Positions 1-11,865 of a stretch of 64,000 bases of DNA are shown here, piece by piece. Under the pieces are notes generated by a model. It worked only from the letters and a program-made list of their open reading frames with translations, searched no databases and was not told the DNA's origin. Made by a program: the position numbers and the translations under genes. Every line of letters begins with the position of its first letter. Positions within the stretch are counted from its first letter, which is position 1. The stretch is from Novosphingobium guangzhouense (GTDB taxonomy: Bacteria; Pseudomonadota; Alphaproteobacteria; Sphingomonadales; Sphingomonadaceae): NCBI RefSeq assembly GCF_002896965.1, contig NZ_LYMM01000023.1:1-64000 (forward strand). Direction: 5' to 3'.

Positions 1-140
1 GAGTGCGCAAATCCATTGAAAGAGCCATCCATGCCGGCCTCCTTCACCAGCATGGATTCTGAATCAGAAATCGCGCCCGAAGGGAATCCCATGCCGATTC
101 AGAACGGTCGAAAACCGCTCTAGCTGCCGACAGGGGCTAA

Positions 141-446
141 GTGGCAGGGATGACGGCATCCGATCTCGAACACTTGCCTGTGGCTCGCCTTGTCCGGGAA
201 AGAGGTGGCACCTCGCAGACGTGGCGTCATGCGCTTGGCAAGGTCATCGTGAGAGACAGGATGACCCATCCCCACTGCAATTGGGACTTCAGGCTCAGTG
301 GTACGGATCCGCAGCGCGCTGCGATCGAACATCTGTTAGACGACCTGCGCCTTGAATATTTCTATCGTGACGATCGATTGATAGCCCGAAGGGATTCGGC
401 ACATAACGGATTTCGCCTCTCTTTCGCGCGAGCTTCCGTCCTTTAA
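141..446 (+). CDS. hypothetical protein, 101 aa
   Basis: I do not recognise this protein. It has balanced composition, with an acidic middle (DDLRLEYFYRDDR) and no membrane segment or signal peptide. A GTG start at 141 follows AGGGG at a good distance; an ATG three codons later (150) is the alternative. It ends just before the leader of the cold-shock gene. The protein-like composition and the plausible ribosome site argue that it is real, but no family supports it. Confidence 0.5.
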   Translation: MAGMTASDLEHLPVARLVRERGGTSQTWRHALGKVIVRDRMTHPHCNWDFRLSGTDPQRAAIEHLLDDLRLEYFYRDDRLIARRDSAHNGFRLSFARASVL

Positions 447-767
447 TCAAAGCGGGCAACCGTTAAGGAGCGGTGCGGACTTTCCGCCATTCCCGGATCG
501 ACGGTGAAAAACAAAAATGCGCCCGGGCAACCCAAATTCCGGAAAAAGGCAAGGAGTAAGACAAGGGATCGTACACGCGATGCTGAGGGCTTCGGCAGGC
601 GTCAGGGCACGATGACGCGCGAAAGTATCGGGATCGATGCGCTCGACTCGCAGCCCTGCACTGCTATCTTGTTCTATTATGGATCTTGCGACAGGCTGCG
701 CGACCTTGCGTGCCACGTTCACGCGCGAGGACAGGTTTCTTTGAGCGTAGCTAAAGGTGTTTAGACA
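447..767. other. 320-bp non-coding leader upstream of the cold-shock gene
   Basis: A short open frame (504-764) is present here but its Arg/Lys-rich translation resembles nothing known and it ends 3 bp before the next start, so I read the stretch as untranslated. Cold-shock genes often carry long structured 5' leaders; that this is one is inference. Confidence 0.4.
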
Positions 768-1472
768 GTGACATTCGACAGGGGAAATCGTGGCTATGGC
801 CGTGACCGGTTCGGCGGCGGTGATGATCGCTGGGGCAGCGGAAACGATCGATTCGGCGGCGGTGACCGGTTTGGAGGTGGCGGTGATCGTTTTGGTGGCG
901 GCCAGCGCGGCGGCTTCGGTGGATCGCGCGGTGGTGGCTTTGGCGGCGGCGGTTTTGGTGGTGGTGGCGGTTCGCGTGGCGGCCCAGGCCAGATCGTTGG
1001 TCAGGGGCGTGGCACGGTCAAGTTTTTCAACTCCGACAAGGGTTTCGGATTCATCCAGCTTGAAGACGGCGGCGACGATGCATTCGTTCACATCAGTGCC
1101 GTGCAGTCCGCCGGCCTCGAAACGCTGGCGGAGGGACAGCAACTGGAGTTCCAGCTGGTCGAGCGAGGCGGCAAGGTTTCCGCTTCCGAACTGACCATAG
1201 TCGGCGAGGTCATCGTGGCCGAGCGCCGCGAGCGTGCTCCGGCTCCGCGCCAGTCGACTGGCGAAAAGGCCAGCGGCACCGTCAAGTTCTTCAACGCCGC
1301 CAAGGGCTTCGGCTTCATCGTACGCGATGACGGCCAGCCCGATGTGTTCGTGCACATCAGCGCCGTCGAGCGCTCTGGTGTGCACGGCCTTTCGGAAGGC
1401 GACCAGCTCGAATTCGAGATCGAGATCGACCGCCGCGGCAAGGCATCTGCCGCGAACCTGATCCAGCGCTAA
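768..1472 (+). CDS. double cold-shock-domain protein with Gly/Arg-rich N-terminus
   Basis: Single-stranded nucleic acid binding protein of the CspA family, likely an RNA chaperone. Residues 1-75 are a low-complexity Gly/Arg/Asp/Phe tract with repeated DRFGGG and RGG units. Two cold-shock domains follow, at about residues 81-145 and 170-234. Each has the RNP1-like motif (KGFGFI) and the RNP2-like motif (FVHISAV). Double-CSD proteins are common in alphaproteobacteria; the RGG-rich leader is less usual and should add RNA binding or self-association. The GTG start at 768 has AAAGG upstream. It is monocistronic, followed by a 328-bp gap before the sigma factor. Confidence 0.92.
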   Translation: MTFDRGNRGYGRDRFGGGDDRWGSGNDRFGGGDRFGGGGDRFGGGQRGGFGGSRGGGFGGGGFGGGGGSRGGPGQIVGQGRGTVKFFNSDKGFGFIQLEDGGDDAFVHISAVQSAGLETLAEGQQLEFQLVERGGKVSASELTIVGEVIVAERRERAPAPRQSTGEKASGTVKFFNAAKGFGFIVRDDGQPDVFVHISAVERSGVHGLSEGDQLEFEIEIDRRGKASAANLIQR

Positions 1473-1800
1473 CGAATCCGGCCATGGCTGCTGCAAGTGG
1501 CCATGGCCTCATCTTCGGCTTTCCTCGATCGTATCGCGATCGGGGAAAGCATCCGGAAGCCCAAGCTTCTTCGCGTGTATGCCTTCGATAGAGTGCGCGC
1601 GGGGGCATGGATTTGCATCCTGCAGGCCCCGCACCACATAATCTGCTGCGAGCATCGGCTTTCTTCCGGAACTGATGATCGGCCACATTACTTGATTCGC
1701 AGACCGGCAGCCGTTCATTGCCGCGTGATGACCTTAGAACCTGCACCGGCCATGGCCCCATCATTGCCATGAAAAAACCAAAGAGACGACAGCGGATTAC
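1473..1800. other. intergenic region upstream of the sigma factor gene
   Basis: 328 bp with no convincing gene on either strand. It must hold the promoter of the rpoD-type gene. No strong ribosome binding site is visible directly before the ATG at 1801. Confidence 0.4.
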
Positions 1801-3831
<2,031 letters not shown>

Positions 3832-4021
3832 GCGCGGCCCGCTCGATATTCGATCGAATTGCGGTCGGGGAGCACCGGGGGCAGAATTGCGGGCTCAATG
3901 GCGTGGATGGGTGGTAAGCGGCGGTTGCAGATCGCCTCGTATTCGCGCAAGTCCTACTAACAATCTGGCCTGTGCCTCGACTCGATGTCCAGCCATCTTG
4001 GAGCATTACTGGGGAATCGTC

Positions 4022-4474
4022 ATGGTCAAGCAGCTTGCACATTTCGGGATGGCGGTCACGCTTGCTCTCACTTGTCAGGGACATGCTATGGCAGAACAAG
4101 CAGGTCACGTCACCGGCGTCGGCGGCGTTTTCATCAAGAGTAATGACCCGCAGGCGCTCATAAACTGGTATCGAGAAGTTCTTGGTCTTGATGTCCAGTC
4201 TTGGGGCGGAGCTGCATTGGCGTTCGATGCGCCGGGCCATCCTCCAAAGGTCTCCTGGACGCCGCTCCCGGAATCCAGTGACTACATGGCACCGTCAAAG
4301 CGAGAGTTTATGATCAACTTCGCTGTGGACGACATGGACGCTATCGTCGCGAGACTTACCGCTCACGGCGTTCCGATTTTGAAGCGCGATGATGATGACG
4401 CTTTCGGTCGGTTCGCCTGGATACAAGATCCAGACGGCACCAAAATCGAGCTTTGGGAGCCGAAGCGAAGTTAG
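4022..4474 (+). CDS. secreted VOC (glyoxalase/bleomycin-resistance fold) protein
   Basis: 150-aa protein with a signal-peptide-like start (hydrophobic core FGMAVTLALTCQG, then AMA before the cleavage point). A single VOC module follows: GVFIKSNDPQALINWYREVL at the start and IQDPDGTKIELWEP at the end. The terminal Glu of ELWEP is the usual metal ligand position. The substrate cannot be told from sequence. An upstream in-frame start at 3887 exists, but the signal peptide favours 4022. It stands alone. Confidence 0.78.
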   Translation: MVKQLAHFGMAVTLALTCQGHAMAEQAGHVTGVGGVFIKSNDPQALINWYREVLGLDVQSWGGAALAFDAPGHPPKVSWTPLPESSDYMAPSKREFMINFAVDDMDAIVARLTAHGVPILKRDDDDAFGRFAWIQDPDGTKIELWEPKRS

Positions 4475-5091
4475 GTGCAGCCGAGGCGAATAGGCAAAAC
4501 TTTAATATTCGCTTTGGGACGTGTGCCGCTGGAACGCGTTGGAGGCCAAATCTCTGTAAGGTCGTTGTTCCGGTTCCAAGATTTGGATTGCATCTCCGGC
4601 GGCTGAAAAGGGCGCCAGCTGCCGATCTGTGCGGCATCAGCGATGCGCAATCAGTGTGCTCGAAGCCATGATCCGAACCTCAACTCGAGAAATGCGTCGA
4701 TACCGACTGTCGGAACAGCAAGGGCAAGGATCGCAGTATTCTATGAGGGCGAGATCGACATCTTCCTGCTACGAAACGCCAGACAACCGCAAAAAGACAG
4801 GTGGCGCAGCGTAAGCCCCGCGCTTGATCGCGGGTTGATCTGCGCAAAATTGCCTTCAATCAGGCAACAAGGCCCGCCCACGCGATCAGGGCGGTAGTTC
4901 GGGGGCGGGCCTTGCATTCGGGTCACCCGACTGTGCCAGGCCGGTGCACCATCCACTTTGCATATTTCGAATTGGTAAGGATCGTTGATGAAGCGGCGCT
5001 TTACCATTGTCACAGTGAAACCCTGAACCGGTAAGGCGAGAGACAGGAACCGGTGCCAATCGCCTCGGTTCTTCCGTCCATGGAGACCCGG
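4475..5091. other. gene-free stretch with one strong hairpin
   Basis: About 600 bp in which short open frames on both strands look random. The only clear structure is the inverted repeat at 4869-4913, listed separately. Confidence 0.4.
4869..4913. terminator. GC-rich inverted repeat, possible terminator
   Basis: Perfect 11-bp arms, AAGGCCCGCCC at 4869-4879 and GGGCGGGCCTT at 4903-4913, with a 23-nt spacer. There is no T-run on either side, so intrinsic termination is uncertain. Confidence 0.4.
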
Positions 5092-5613
5092 ATGACCACC
5101 GACCCGCACGAAATCAAGACCGTTCCTAACCTGGATCTGAACCGGTACCTTGGCACCTGGTTCGAGATTTGCCGCCTGCCGCTCAAATGGGAAGATGCAC
5201 AGGCGAGCGACATCACGGCCACGTATTCGCTTAACCCGGACGGATCGATCAGGGTCGACAACCGCTGCATCGACAAGAAGGGCGAACCCGATCAGGCAAT
5301 CGGACAGGCTTTTCCTGTTGACGCAGGAAATGCAAGGCTGAAGGTCAGCTTCCTGCCACAATATCTGCGCTGGCTTCCTTTCGCCAAGGGTGACTACTGG
5401 GTGATGAGGATCTCGCCGGACTATACCGTCGCTCTGGTCGGAACGCCGGATCGCGCCAACCTGTGGCTGCTTGCGCGTACGCCTCGTCTGTCGGCGAAGG
5501 TGCGCGACGATTATCTGTCGAGCGCGACTGCACAGGGCTTTGATCTGGCCGCGCTCATTTCACCGCGCCAGAGCGGGAACATCGTCTCAGACACAGTGCT
5601 CGCCTCGACATAA
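5092..5613 (+). CDS. blc: lipocalin family protein (Blc-like)
   Basis: Small beta-barrel lipid- or hydrophobe-binding protein. Lipocalin motif 1 (LNRYLGTWFEICRLP) is at about residues 17-31, followed by ATYSLNPDGSIRVDNRC, KVSF, YWVMRISPDYTVALVG and WLLARTP, all in the Blc order. The family is usually a lipoprotein, but no lipobox is visible here. The ATG at 5092 has GGAG 6 nt upstream. A GTG at 5053, also with a Shine-Dalgarno-like AGGA, is the alternative and would add 13 residues. The symbol is by family resemblance. Confidence 0.85.
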   Translation: MTTDPHEIKTVPNLDLNRYLGTWFEICRLPLKWEDAQASDITATYSLNPDGSIRVDNRCIDKKGEPDQAIGQAFPVDAGNARLKVSFLPQYLRWLPFAKGDYWVMRISPDYTVALVGTPDRANLWLLARTPRLSAKVRDDYLSSATAQGFDLAALISPRQSGNIVSDTVLAST

Positions 5614-5665
5614 AGGGATGGAAGACCTCATTGGTCAGCGCGCACGGACTTCCAAGCTGTAGGCA

Positions 5666-5696
5666 GAACGCCGACACGCCGCAAATCACGGCGTTC
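5666..5696 (+). terminator. probable hairpin after the lipocalin gene
   Basis: Arms GAACGCCG (5666-5673) and CGGCGTTC (5689-5696) with a 15-nt loop, 50 bp beyond the lipocalin stop. No T-run follows. Confidence 0.4.
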
Positions 5697-6070
5697 CGCT
5701 GAATCTGCGTCAGTAATATCGGCCTACTGCGTTGGGCACTTGCAAGCGCGTCGCTCTGCCAGACATCGACGCCGCGCCGTGTCCGGAAACACTATTGGGC
5801 CGATCACATATGGAACGGATTGTGCGCGGTTGTGGGATGACGAGTAAACCCATTTCCTCCTCCCGGGCGACCTTGCGATTGAGCGACCGGCTGGGATCGT
5901 CGCGCCGCACTGCTTCCGGCGCCAGGATCCCGAAACATGGAGCTACGTGCTGGCTGAAGATTTCTTTCCCTATACGCTCAAGAGGTACAGGCATCGTCTC
6001 GTCGACGTTGAGATTAAGGCATTATTATTCTTCCTCTTTTACCTTTGCGAAGCGGGCAGGAGACGGCAGT
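5697..6070. other. intergenic region before the EAL gene
   Basis: No gene seen. An open frame from 5732 runs in phase into the EAL gene, but its translation before 6071 has no family resemblance and a good ribosome site lies only before 6071. Confidence 0.35.
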
Positions 6071-6937
6071 ATGCAAAGAGGATGTCAGGGCTGTAGATCC
6101 GACGGCGAGAATTTTGATCTTGCGATGGCTTTTCAACCGATAGTCGATTGCGAAACTGGCGATCCTTTCGCTTTTGAAGCGTTGGTCCGCGGCAGCAACG
6201 GCGAGGGTGCGGCTGAAGTGCTGTCCAGGGTGACACCCGAGAATAGGTACGCATTCGACCAGCAATGCAGGGTCGCAGCGATCAAGGGGGCGGTCGAGGC
6301 CGGAATCCTTGACTCCGGCGCCAGGCTTTCAATCAACTTTCTGCCCAACGCTGTGTATTCTCCAGCGGCGTGCATCCAGCTCACGCTCAAAACTGCCCGC
6401 GATGTCGGCTTTCCGGCCGATCGCCTGATTTTCGAGTTCACCGAGAACGAGCAGATGATCGACACCGATCATGTTCGCAGTATCGTTGCCAGCTATCGCA
6501 AGATGGGCTTCACGACAGCGATCGACGATTTCGGGGCGGGCCATGCGGGCCTGGGCCTGCTGGCGAAATTTCAAACCGATCTCATCAAGCTCGACATGGA
6601 CCTGATCCGCAGCATCGATGAAAGCGAGCCGCGAGCAATCATCGTCTCAGGCGTCGTGGCGATAGCCGGGGCGCTCGGTATTGCCGTCATCGCAGAAGGG
6701 GTCGAAACTGTTGGCGAGTACAACGCCTTGCGCGAGATCGGCATCCGCTACATGCAAGGGTATCTGCTGGCGAGGCCGGGATTCAAGAGGCTGCCGTCTC
6801 CCCTGTCGATGGCGTTTGCGAAAAATACGCTTCGAACTGCAAGCCAAGCCGAAACACTCGTCCATCCGGCGGTGTTTACGGCACCCAGTACAGGTCACTG
6901 GCCTATGCCGGCGCTTTATCACGTGTCTGGCTCTTAG
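6071..6937 (+). CDS. stand-alone EAL-domain c-di-GMP phosphodiesterase
   Basis: Predicted to hydrolyse cyclic di-GMP. The whole 288-residue protein is one EAL domain. The signature EALVR is near residue 35. The other catalytic positions are all visible: Asn in LSINFLPN, Glu in FEFTENE, Asp-Asp in IDDFGAGHAG, Lys in LIKLDMDL, Glu in VIAEGVET and Gln in MQGYLLARP. It should therefore be active. It has no GGDEF, sensor or membrane part, so control must come from expression or a partner. The ATG at 6071 has AGGAG 8 nt upstream. Confidence 0.9.
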   Translation: MQRGCQGCRSDGENFDLAMAFQPIVDCETGDPFAFEALVRGSNGEGAAEVLSRVTPENRYAFDQQCRVAAIKGAVEAGILDSGARLSINFLPNAVYSPAACIQLTLKTARDVGFPADRLIFEFTENEQMIDTDHVRSIVASYRKMGFTTAIDDFGAGHAGLGLLAKFQTDLIKLDMDLIRSIDESEPRAIIVSGVVAIAGALGIAVIAEGVETVGEYNALREIGIRYMQGYLLARPGFKRLPSPLSMAFAKNTLRTASQAETLVHPAVFTAPSTGHWPMPALYHVSGS

Positions 6938-7623
6938 TCCGGCGACGGCCCGCCTGCCGCAGCTGCGGGCCTGACCCTTGCGAACGCGCTTCACGGCAAA
7001 AGGCTACCTTGCCTGATCATTGCTCGCGAGCAGCCGCTCGGGGTCTATTGCGATCAACGGACCAACCACCCAACAGTAGGTCTCCAGAACTGCGTCGCAA
7101 AGAAGCGGAGTCTCCCAACGCAGGTCGCCCGCGATACGAGTCAGCCATTGATGGAGATTGGTGGTGCGGTCCAATGAGCGGCTCACCTCACATATGTGGG
7201 ATACCGACACGTTTCGCGCAACTTCGAACTGCGGGCCATTCCGCGAAGACCCGGTGAGGTCTGCAGGCTGATCATTCACCGTGAAGGGCGGACAGACGCG
7301 AGGAGGTGCCCAAGCACCAGAGTGAACGCAAGAACTTCGCAGAAGATGCGCCTTTCGCATGGGCGATTCAGGCCAGGCTCCAATACTCCACGTCGTTGGG
7401 GGCCTCACGGCAAAGTGAGACGAGCCGCCGAAAGTTAACTCACTAGGATGCTATGAAAAAGAATCGTAAGCAGAAATCTTCAAGGCGCCGTGACAAGCAC
7501 GCCAGAACGACAAGGCGGCGTCTCCCCGCGCTCGAGGGCGTACACAGAAAAGTCCGGGAAGAAGCGCCCGCTTGCGCGTCTCCGGACCTTGGATCAGTAA
7601 TTCCGCCTATTCGAGATGCCGCA
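6938..7623. other. 686-bp gene-poor stretch
   Basis: No gene is supported. On the minus strand, 7004 to about 7213 translates to a weakly protein-like segment (HQWLTRIAGDL, AVLETYCWVV) that faintly resembles the start of DUF2267 proteins. It has no good start and may be a decayed remnant. Confidence 0.3.
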
Positions 7624-7890
7624 TCAAGGTCTGGGCTTGTCAGGCAGATCATCCGGGAACCTGCGTGCCGTTGCGGCCCCGCTCGGACCGCGCTCAGGGC
7701 GGTCCGAGGTGGGGGCCGGGGCCCCTGGCTCGTCGACTTCTGTCGTTACTATCGCCGGGCTTCCATGGCCCTGTCCCGAGATCGTCGTGCTGCTATCTCC
7801 CGGTGAAACCTTGTCTCTGGCCTTGCGGTTGGTGCTCGCGCCAGCTCCGGTCTGGGCGGGGCCATCGGTCGTCTTGGGTGTCGAGGGCAT
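7624..7890 (-). CDS. small disordered protein, 88 aa
   Basis: I do not recognise a family. The protein is rich in Pro, Ser, Thr, Gly and Asp (for example TTEVDEPGAPAPTSDRP) with no hydrophobic core, so it is probably disordered. The start ATG at 7890 has GGAG 7 nt upstream on the minus strand, the main reason for calling it. It is isolated in a gene-poor area. Confidence 0.4.
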   Translation of the reverse strand: MPSTPKTTDGPAQTGAGASTNRKARDKVSPGDSSTTISGQGHGSPAIVTTEVDEPGAPAPTSDRPERGPSGAATARRFPDDLPDKPRP

Positions 7891-8047
7891 TTTCGGGCTC
7901 CTGTTCCGCAGGTCTCGCAAATTCAACACCGTGAATGTGCAACCGGTTTCATGGGGGAAACGAGATGACCATTGATCCGATCGAGGTTGAACGAGAGGCA
8001 TGCAGGCTTATCGGATGTTTCTCTCGCTCTGGCCGCACGCAATACAG

Positions 8048-8087
8048 CAAGGCGCCCCGGGTGCACCGTAGATGTCTCGGCGCCTTG
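8048..8087. repeat. perfect 9-bp inverted repeat in gene-free DNA
   Basis: CAAGGCGCC at 8048-8056 and GGCGCCTTG at 8079-8087 with a 22-nt spacer. It lies between a minus-strand small gene and a doubtful plus-strand frame, and could be a terminator stem or operator. Confidence 0.4.
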
Positions 8088-8180
8088 TTGACCTCAAGAC
8101 AATATAGGAACCTCACATCGCCTCTGGACTTGGGAAGGTGCCTGTCGAAGGTTGATCCATGTTAAAGGGAAATACCTCGC

Positions 8181-8495
8181 ATGGACTGCCTGCGCGAGGT
8201 AGGTTTTGCCATTGCCAGTCGCTGCTGTGGTTTCTCGGGATGTAGAGCCCGGCGAGCGTTTTGTGCTGCCGCCTTTTGCGACCGGAGAGCGACAATATCG
8301 ACTTTCAGCATCTTCCCGATCGACAGTGTCGACAAAGTGGTTGAACTTAAGACATGCGATCCGTCGCTCGCTTTAATGCGGATCGATGAGGATCGTCTGG
8401 GCGAGGCCGATGTGTTTGAAAATGGTGTCTATTCTTTTTCGTGCCAGCCGCTTTACCAAGACGCCTGGCGAATTTTCCGCCGCCGGAAGGTATGA
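8181..8495 (+). CDS. doubtful hypothetical protein, 104 aa
   Basis: The C-terminal 60 residues (IDSVDKVVELKTCDPSLALM, then DADVF-like acidic and YSFSCQPLYQDAWRIFRRRK) look like a real protein. The first 45 are Cys/Arg-rich and unconvincing. The start overlaps a hairpin (8174-8200). It could be a degraded gene or chance. Confidence 0.3.
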   Translation: MDCLREVGFAIASRCCGFSGCRARRAFCAAAFCDRRATISTFSIFPIDSVDKVVELKTCDPSLALMRIDEDRLGEADVFENGVYSFSCQPLYQDAWRIFRRRKV

Positions 8496-8739
8496 CCCGA
8501 GGGCGCCACATTCGTCAAATCCGGCATTCAGATTGATGCCGAAAGACGTCGTCGGGCGTCGCTATCGCCGCAAATGGGATTGAGCACCTTCAGTGCCCGT
8601 TATAATGCAGCCAGGTTTTCCCGTCTCCTGAATGTTTGGGCGCAACGGATGCATCAGGCAGGTTTCCGGCGCCGTTTTCCTCAAATTGACCGCCATGGGC
8701 GACGGGCAAGAGGGGAGCCGTCCCGCTCCCCATCCGGCA

Positions 8740-10623
8740 TCATCGCAACGCCTTTGTCATCAGACGCTCCAGCCGCTCGGCAAATGCGCGAGGATCAGCA
8801 GGAGGCTCGCCTTCGGCGATCAGGGCCTCGTCTAGGAGCAGGAATGCGAGGTCACGCCTTGCCTCGAGATCGCCGTCGGCCTGGCCCAATCTTGCGATGA
8901 GCGCATGTCCGGCATTGACCTCAAGGACCGGCTTGGCTCGTTCGGGTGCTCGGCCGGCCGAGGCCAGCATCTTTTTCAGCTGGAGATCCATGGCGTTCTC
9001 GGGCGCCACGATGCAGACCGCGCTGCTGGTCAAACGATCTGATACCCGCACTTCCGAAACCTGATCTGCCAGCGCCTCCCTCGCAAACGCGATGAACCTG
9101 TTGGCCTCCTCGCTCGGCTCCTTCGAACTGCTGCCTTCGGTAAGCGGTATCAGGCTCAGATCGGCTGTGCCCTGGGTCACCGACTTGAAGGGCTTTCCTT
9201 CATAATCTAGGCCCATCGTCGTCCAGAAACTGTCGACCTGATCGGGAAGCAGCAAAACCTCGATGCCCCGGGCCTTGAAGCCCTCGAGTTGCGGCGACTG
9301 GGCGATACGATCGAGGTCATTGCCGGTGGCGTAATAGATCGCTGTCTGGTTCTCCTTCAGGGAACCGAGATAGTCGTTCAGCGAACGCCACATTCCATCG
9401 GACGTCGTGCTCTTGAACCGTGCCAGGCCCAATAGCGCCTCGCGACGCTCGAAATCCTCATAGAGACCTTCCTTGATCACCGCTCCGAAGTTCTCCCAGA
9501 TGGCGGCGTAACGCTCAGGCTCGCTCGTCGCGAGCTTGTCGAGTTCGGCGAGGATGCGGTTGCTCACGCCCTTCTGGATTGCCGAGAGAACCGGACTGTC
9601 CTGTATCATCTCGCGCGACATGTTGAGAGGAAGGTCTGCCGAATCCACAAGGCCACGCACGAAGCGCAGATAGCGCGGCAAAATCTCTGCTTCGTCGGTT
9701 ATGAACACGCGCCTTACGTACAGCTTGATGCGGCCACTTCGATCAGCGTCGAAAAGATCGAAAGGCCTGCTTTCGGGGATGAAGGTCAGGACAGAATACT
9801 CGTGACGTCCCTCCGCCCGGTAATGCAGTGTCAGCGCCGGTTTGTCGAATTGGCCCGCGAGGCTGCGGTAGAAGTCCGCATAGTCGTCATCGCTGATGTC
9901 TGACTTCGCCTTGGTCCAGAGTGCCACGCCGTCGGCCACCTGGTGCGGCTCTTCGTCGCTTGCGCCTTCGCGAAGGACGATGGGAACCGGGACATGGCCC
10001 GACTGTGCCCTGACGATCCGTTCCACGGTATACCGCTCGGCATAGGCTTTGGCGTCATCGAGGAGGTGAAGCGTAACGCGCGTGCCGCGCGCGGGCGCCG
10101 CTGCAGCATCAAGAGGCGCAACGGTATAAGTCCCAAGACCATCGGACGACCAGATGGCGGCACCGGGCTCGCCGGCACGACGGGATACGACCTCGACCTT
10201 TCGGGCCACCATGAATGCCGAATAGAACCCTACGCCGAACTGGCCGATGAGCTGATGGCCATCACCATTTTTTTCGGCGACAAGATTTTCCATAAAAGCC
10301 TTGGTGCCCGAACGCGCAATGGTCCCGAGCGTTTCAGCCATATCGGCGGCGGTCATGCCGATGCCATTGTCTTCGACGACAAGCGTGCCGGCGTCCTTGT
10401 CGAGCGTAAGGGTGATGCGGGACTGGGGATCATCGCCGAGCAATGCCGGGCTCGAGATTGCTTCATAGCGCATCTTCTCGCAAGCATCGGCGGCATTGGA
10501 GATGAGCTCGCGAAGGAACACATCCCGATCGGAATAGACCGAGTGAACCATCATATGGAGAAGTTTGGAAACATCTGCCTCGAAGGCGTGGGTTTCGGGG
10601 GCGGCAACTGTATCGGTTGTCAT
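8740..10623 (-). CDS. htpG: HSP90-family chaperone HtpG
   Basis: ATP-dependent cytosolic chaperone, 627 aa, of normal length. The N-terminal GHKL ATPase is intact: ELISNAADACEKMRYEA at residues 39-55 (Asn43 region), DNGIGM at 85-90 and IGQFGVGFYSAF near 127-138. The middle domain has the family motif RVFITDEAEILPRYLRFVRG followed by DLPLNMSREMIQDS. I chose ATG 10623 (MTTD) because the conserved part begins soon after. An upstream ATG at 10647 would add eight residues. It is monocistronic, with a long gap to the divergent PfpI gene. Confidence 0.96.
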   Translation of the reverse strand: MTTDTVAAPETHAFEADVSKLLHMMVHSVYSDRDVFLRELISNAADACEKMRYEAISSPALLGDDPQSRITLTLDKDAGTLVVEDNGIGMTAADMAETLGTIARSGTKAFMENLVAEKNGDGHQLIGQFGVGFYSAFMVARKVEVVSRRAGEPGAAIWSSDGLGTYTVAPLDAAAAPARGTRVTLHLLDDAKAYAERYTVERIVRAQSGHVPVPIVLREGASDEEPHQVADGVALWTKAKSDISDDDYADFYRSLAGQFDKPALTLHYRAEGRHEYSVLTFIPESRPFDLFDADRSGRIKLYVRRVFITDEAEILPRYLRFVRGLVDSADLPLNMSREMIQDSPVLSAIQKGVSNRILAELDKLATSEPERYAAIWENFGAVIKEGLYEDFERREALLGLARFKSTTSDGMWRSLNDYLGSLKENQTAIYYATGNDLDRIAQSPQLEGFKARGIEVLLLPDQVDSFWTTMGLDYEGKPFKSVTQGTADLSLIPLTEGSSSKEPSEEANRFIAFAREALADQVSEVRVSDRLTSSAVCIVAPENAMDLQLKKMLASAGRAPERAKPVLEVNAGHALIARLGQADGDLEARRDLAFLLLDEALIAEGEPPADPRAFAERLERLMTKALR

Positions 10624-11136
10624 CGTCTCTCGAGCTCTCGCATTCACGGATTTGCGCGCGACAGATGGGTTTGAAACTTTTGACGTTCAAGAGCAGCGGC
10701 TGCCCATCGTACCCTATGATGTGCCGAATTGCAGTCTCGGGCGACGACAAGATTGGGGCGCATTCGCGAACGTGAAATCGCCTTAAGTGGGAGCAGCCGC
10801 TCTTTTTGCCGGTCGATAGCGCGCGGACCATCAGCAGCCACCCTTCCTTCGATCTTTATGCGGGCCATCGGAAAAGCGAAGAAATAGTTACCCTGGCGCA
10901 ACAGCATCGTGGAACGACCCGACCTGCTATTCAGCCCTTGCATTAGATAGCCACACCGACCTCTTCGATGAACGCGTCAACGCGCCTTGCCCCTGAGGCA
11001 GTCTCACGCAAAGTCACAGCACGATCTCGGGCCCAGCGGATCAAGAGCAGCCTCAGGCAGTTCACTGGAGGACGGGCGCATCGTCTTCCGTACCATCGGG
11101 AATGGAGGCGTCGCCCACCACTCGACAGGAGATGTC
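10624..11136. other. divergent intergenic region between htpG and the PfpI gene
   Basis: 513 bp without a convincing gene. It should contain the promoters of htpG (minus) and the DJ-1/PfpI gene (plus). I did not find a clear heat-shock promoter. Confidence 0.35.
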
Positions 11137-11706
11137 ATGTCCCTCGACAACCGTTCGATCGCCATTCTCATTGCCCCACGCGGCACGGAAGAGCCCGAGT
11201 TCGTCAAGCCCAAGGAAGCACTGGAACAAGCTGGTGCGAAGGTCACCGCAATAAGCCTGGAGAGCGGGACCGCGCAGACGAACAACAACGATCTTGACCC
11301 TGGGGGCAGCTATTCCATCGACAGGACGTTCACCGAAGTGTCCGCGGACGACTTTGACGCACTTGTCATCCCTGGCGGGAGCGTCGGCTCGGACAAGCTG
11401 CGCGGTAGCGAGGAAGCCGTGCGGTTCGTGCGGGATTTCTTCGAGGCCGGCAAGCCCGTCGGCGCCATCTGCCACGCTCCATGGGTACTGGTAGAGGCCG
11501 GCGTCCTGAAGGGGCGGACCGTCACATCGTTCCCATCCGTTCGCACCGACATCGAGAACGCCGGAGGCCGTTGGATCGACGAGGAGGTCGTCGTGGACGA
11601 CGGCCTGGTCACCAGCCGGACGCCGGACGATCTTCCCGCCTTCTGCGCGAAGTTGATCGAGGAATTCGCGGAAGGCAGGCATGCTGCGCAGGCGCCCAGC
11701 GGCTGA
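11137..11706 (+). CDS. DJ-1/PfpI family protein (type 1 glutamine amidotransferase-like)
   Basis: 189-aa cytosolic protein of the PfpI/YhbO/Hsp31-like group, associated with protease or glyoxalase/deglycase activity and stress resistance. The nucleophile elbow AICHAPW places Cys112 next to His113, and the acidic residue of the family is likely Glu in LESG or in VKPKEAL. ALVIPGGSVGSDKLR and GRTVTSFPSVRTDIENAGG are typical. Start 11137 has ACAGGAGA just upstream; an earlier in-frame start at 10987 gives no extra homology. The exact reaction is not inferable. Confidence 0.9.
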   Translation: MSLDNRSIAILIAPRGTEEPEFVKPKEALEQAGAKVTAISLESGTAQTNNNDLDPGGSYSIDRTFTEVSADDFDALVIPGGSVGSDKLRGSEEAVRFVRDFFEAGKPVGAICHAPWVLVEAGVLKGRTVTSFPSVRTDIENAGGRWIDEEVVVDDGLVTSRTPDDLPAFCAKLIEEFAEGRHAAQAPSG

Positions 11707-11865
11707 GAGGCATTGGGTGGGGCTGGCTCAATCGCTCGCCCCATCCGACGAAACAAGCTGGAACTCTGCTTGTCCGACGCAGGGGGTGTGGATCGCGCGT
11801 CACTTGCAGTGCATCTCTTACGAGGCGATCACCAGTGTCGGGGGCGATTTCTGCGACAGGCCGAT

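Noticed and set aside
504..764. Possible gene before the cold-shock gene.
   Set aside because: Arg/Lys-rich translation with no family, and it ends 3 bp before the real gene; more likely an untranslated leader.
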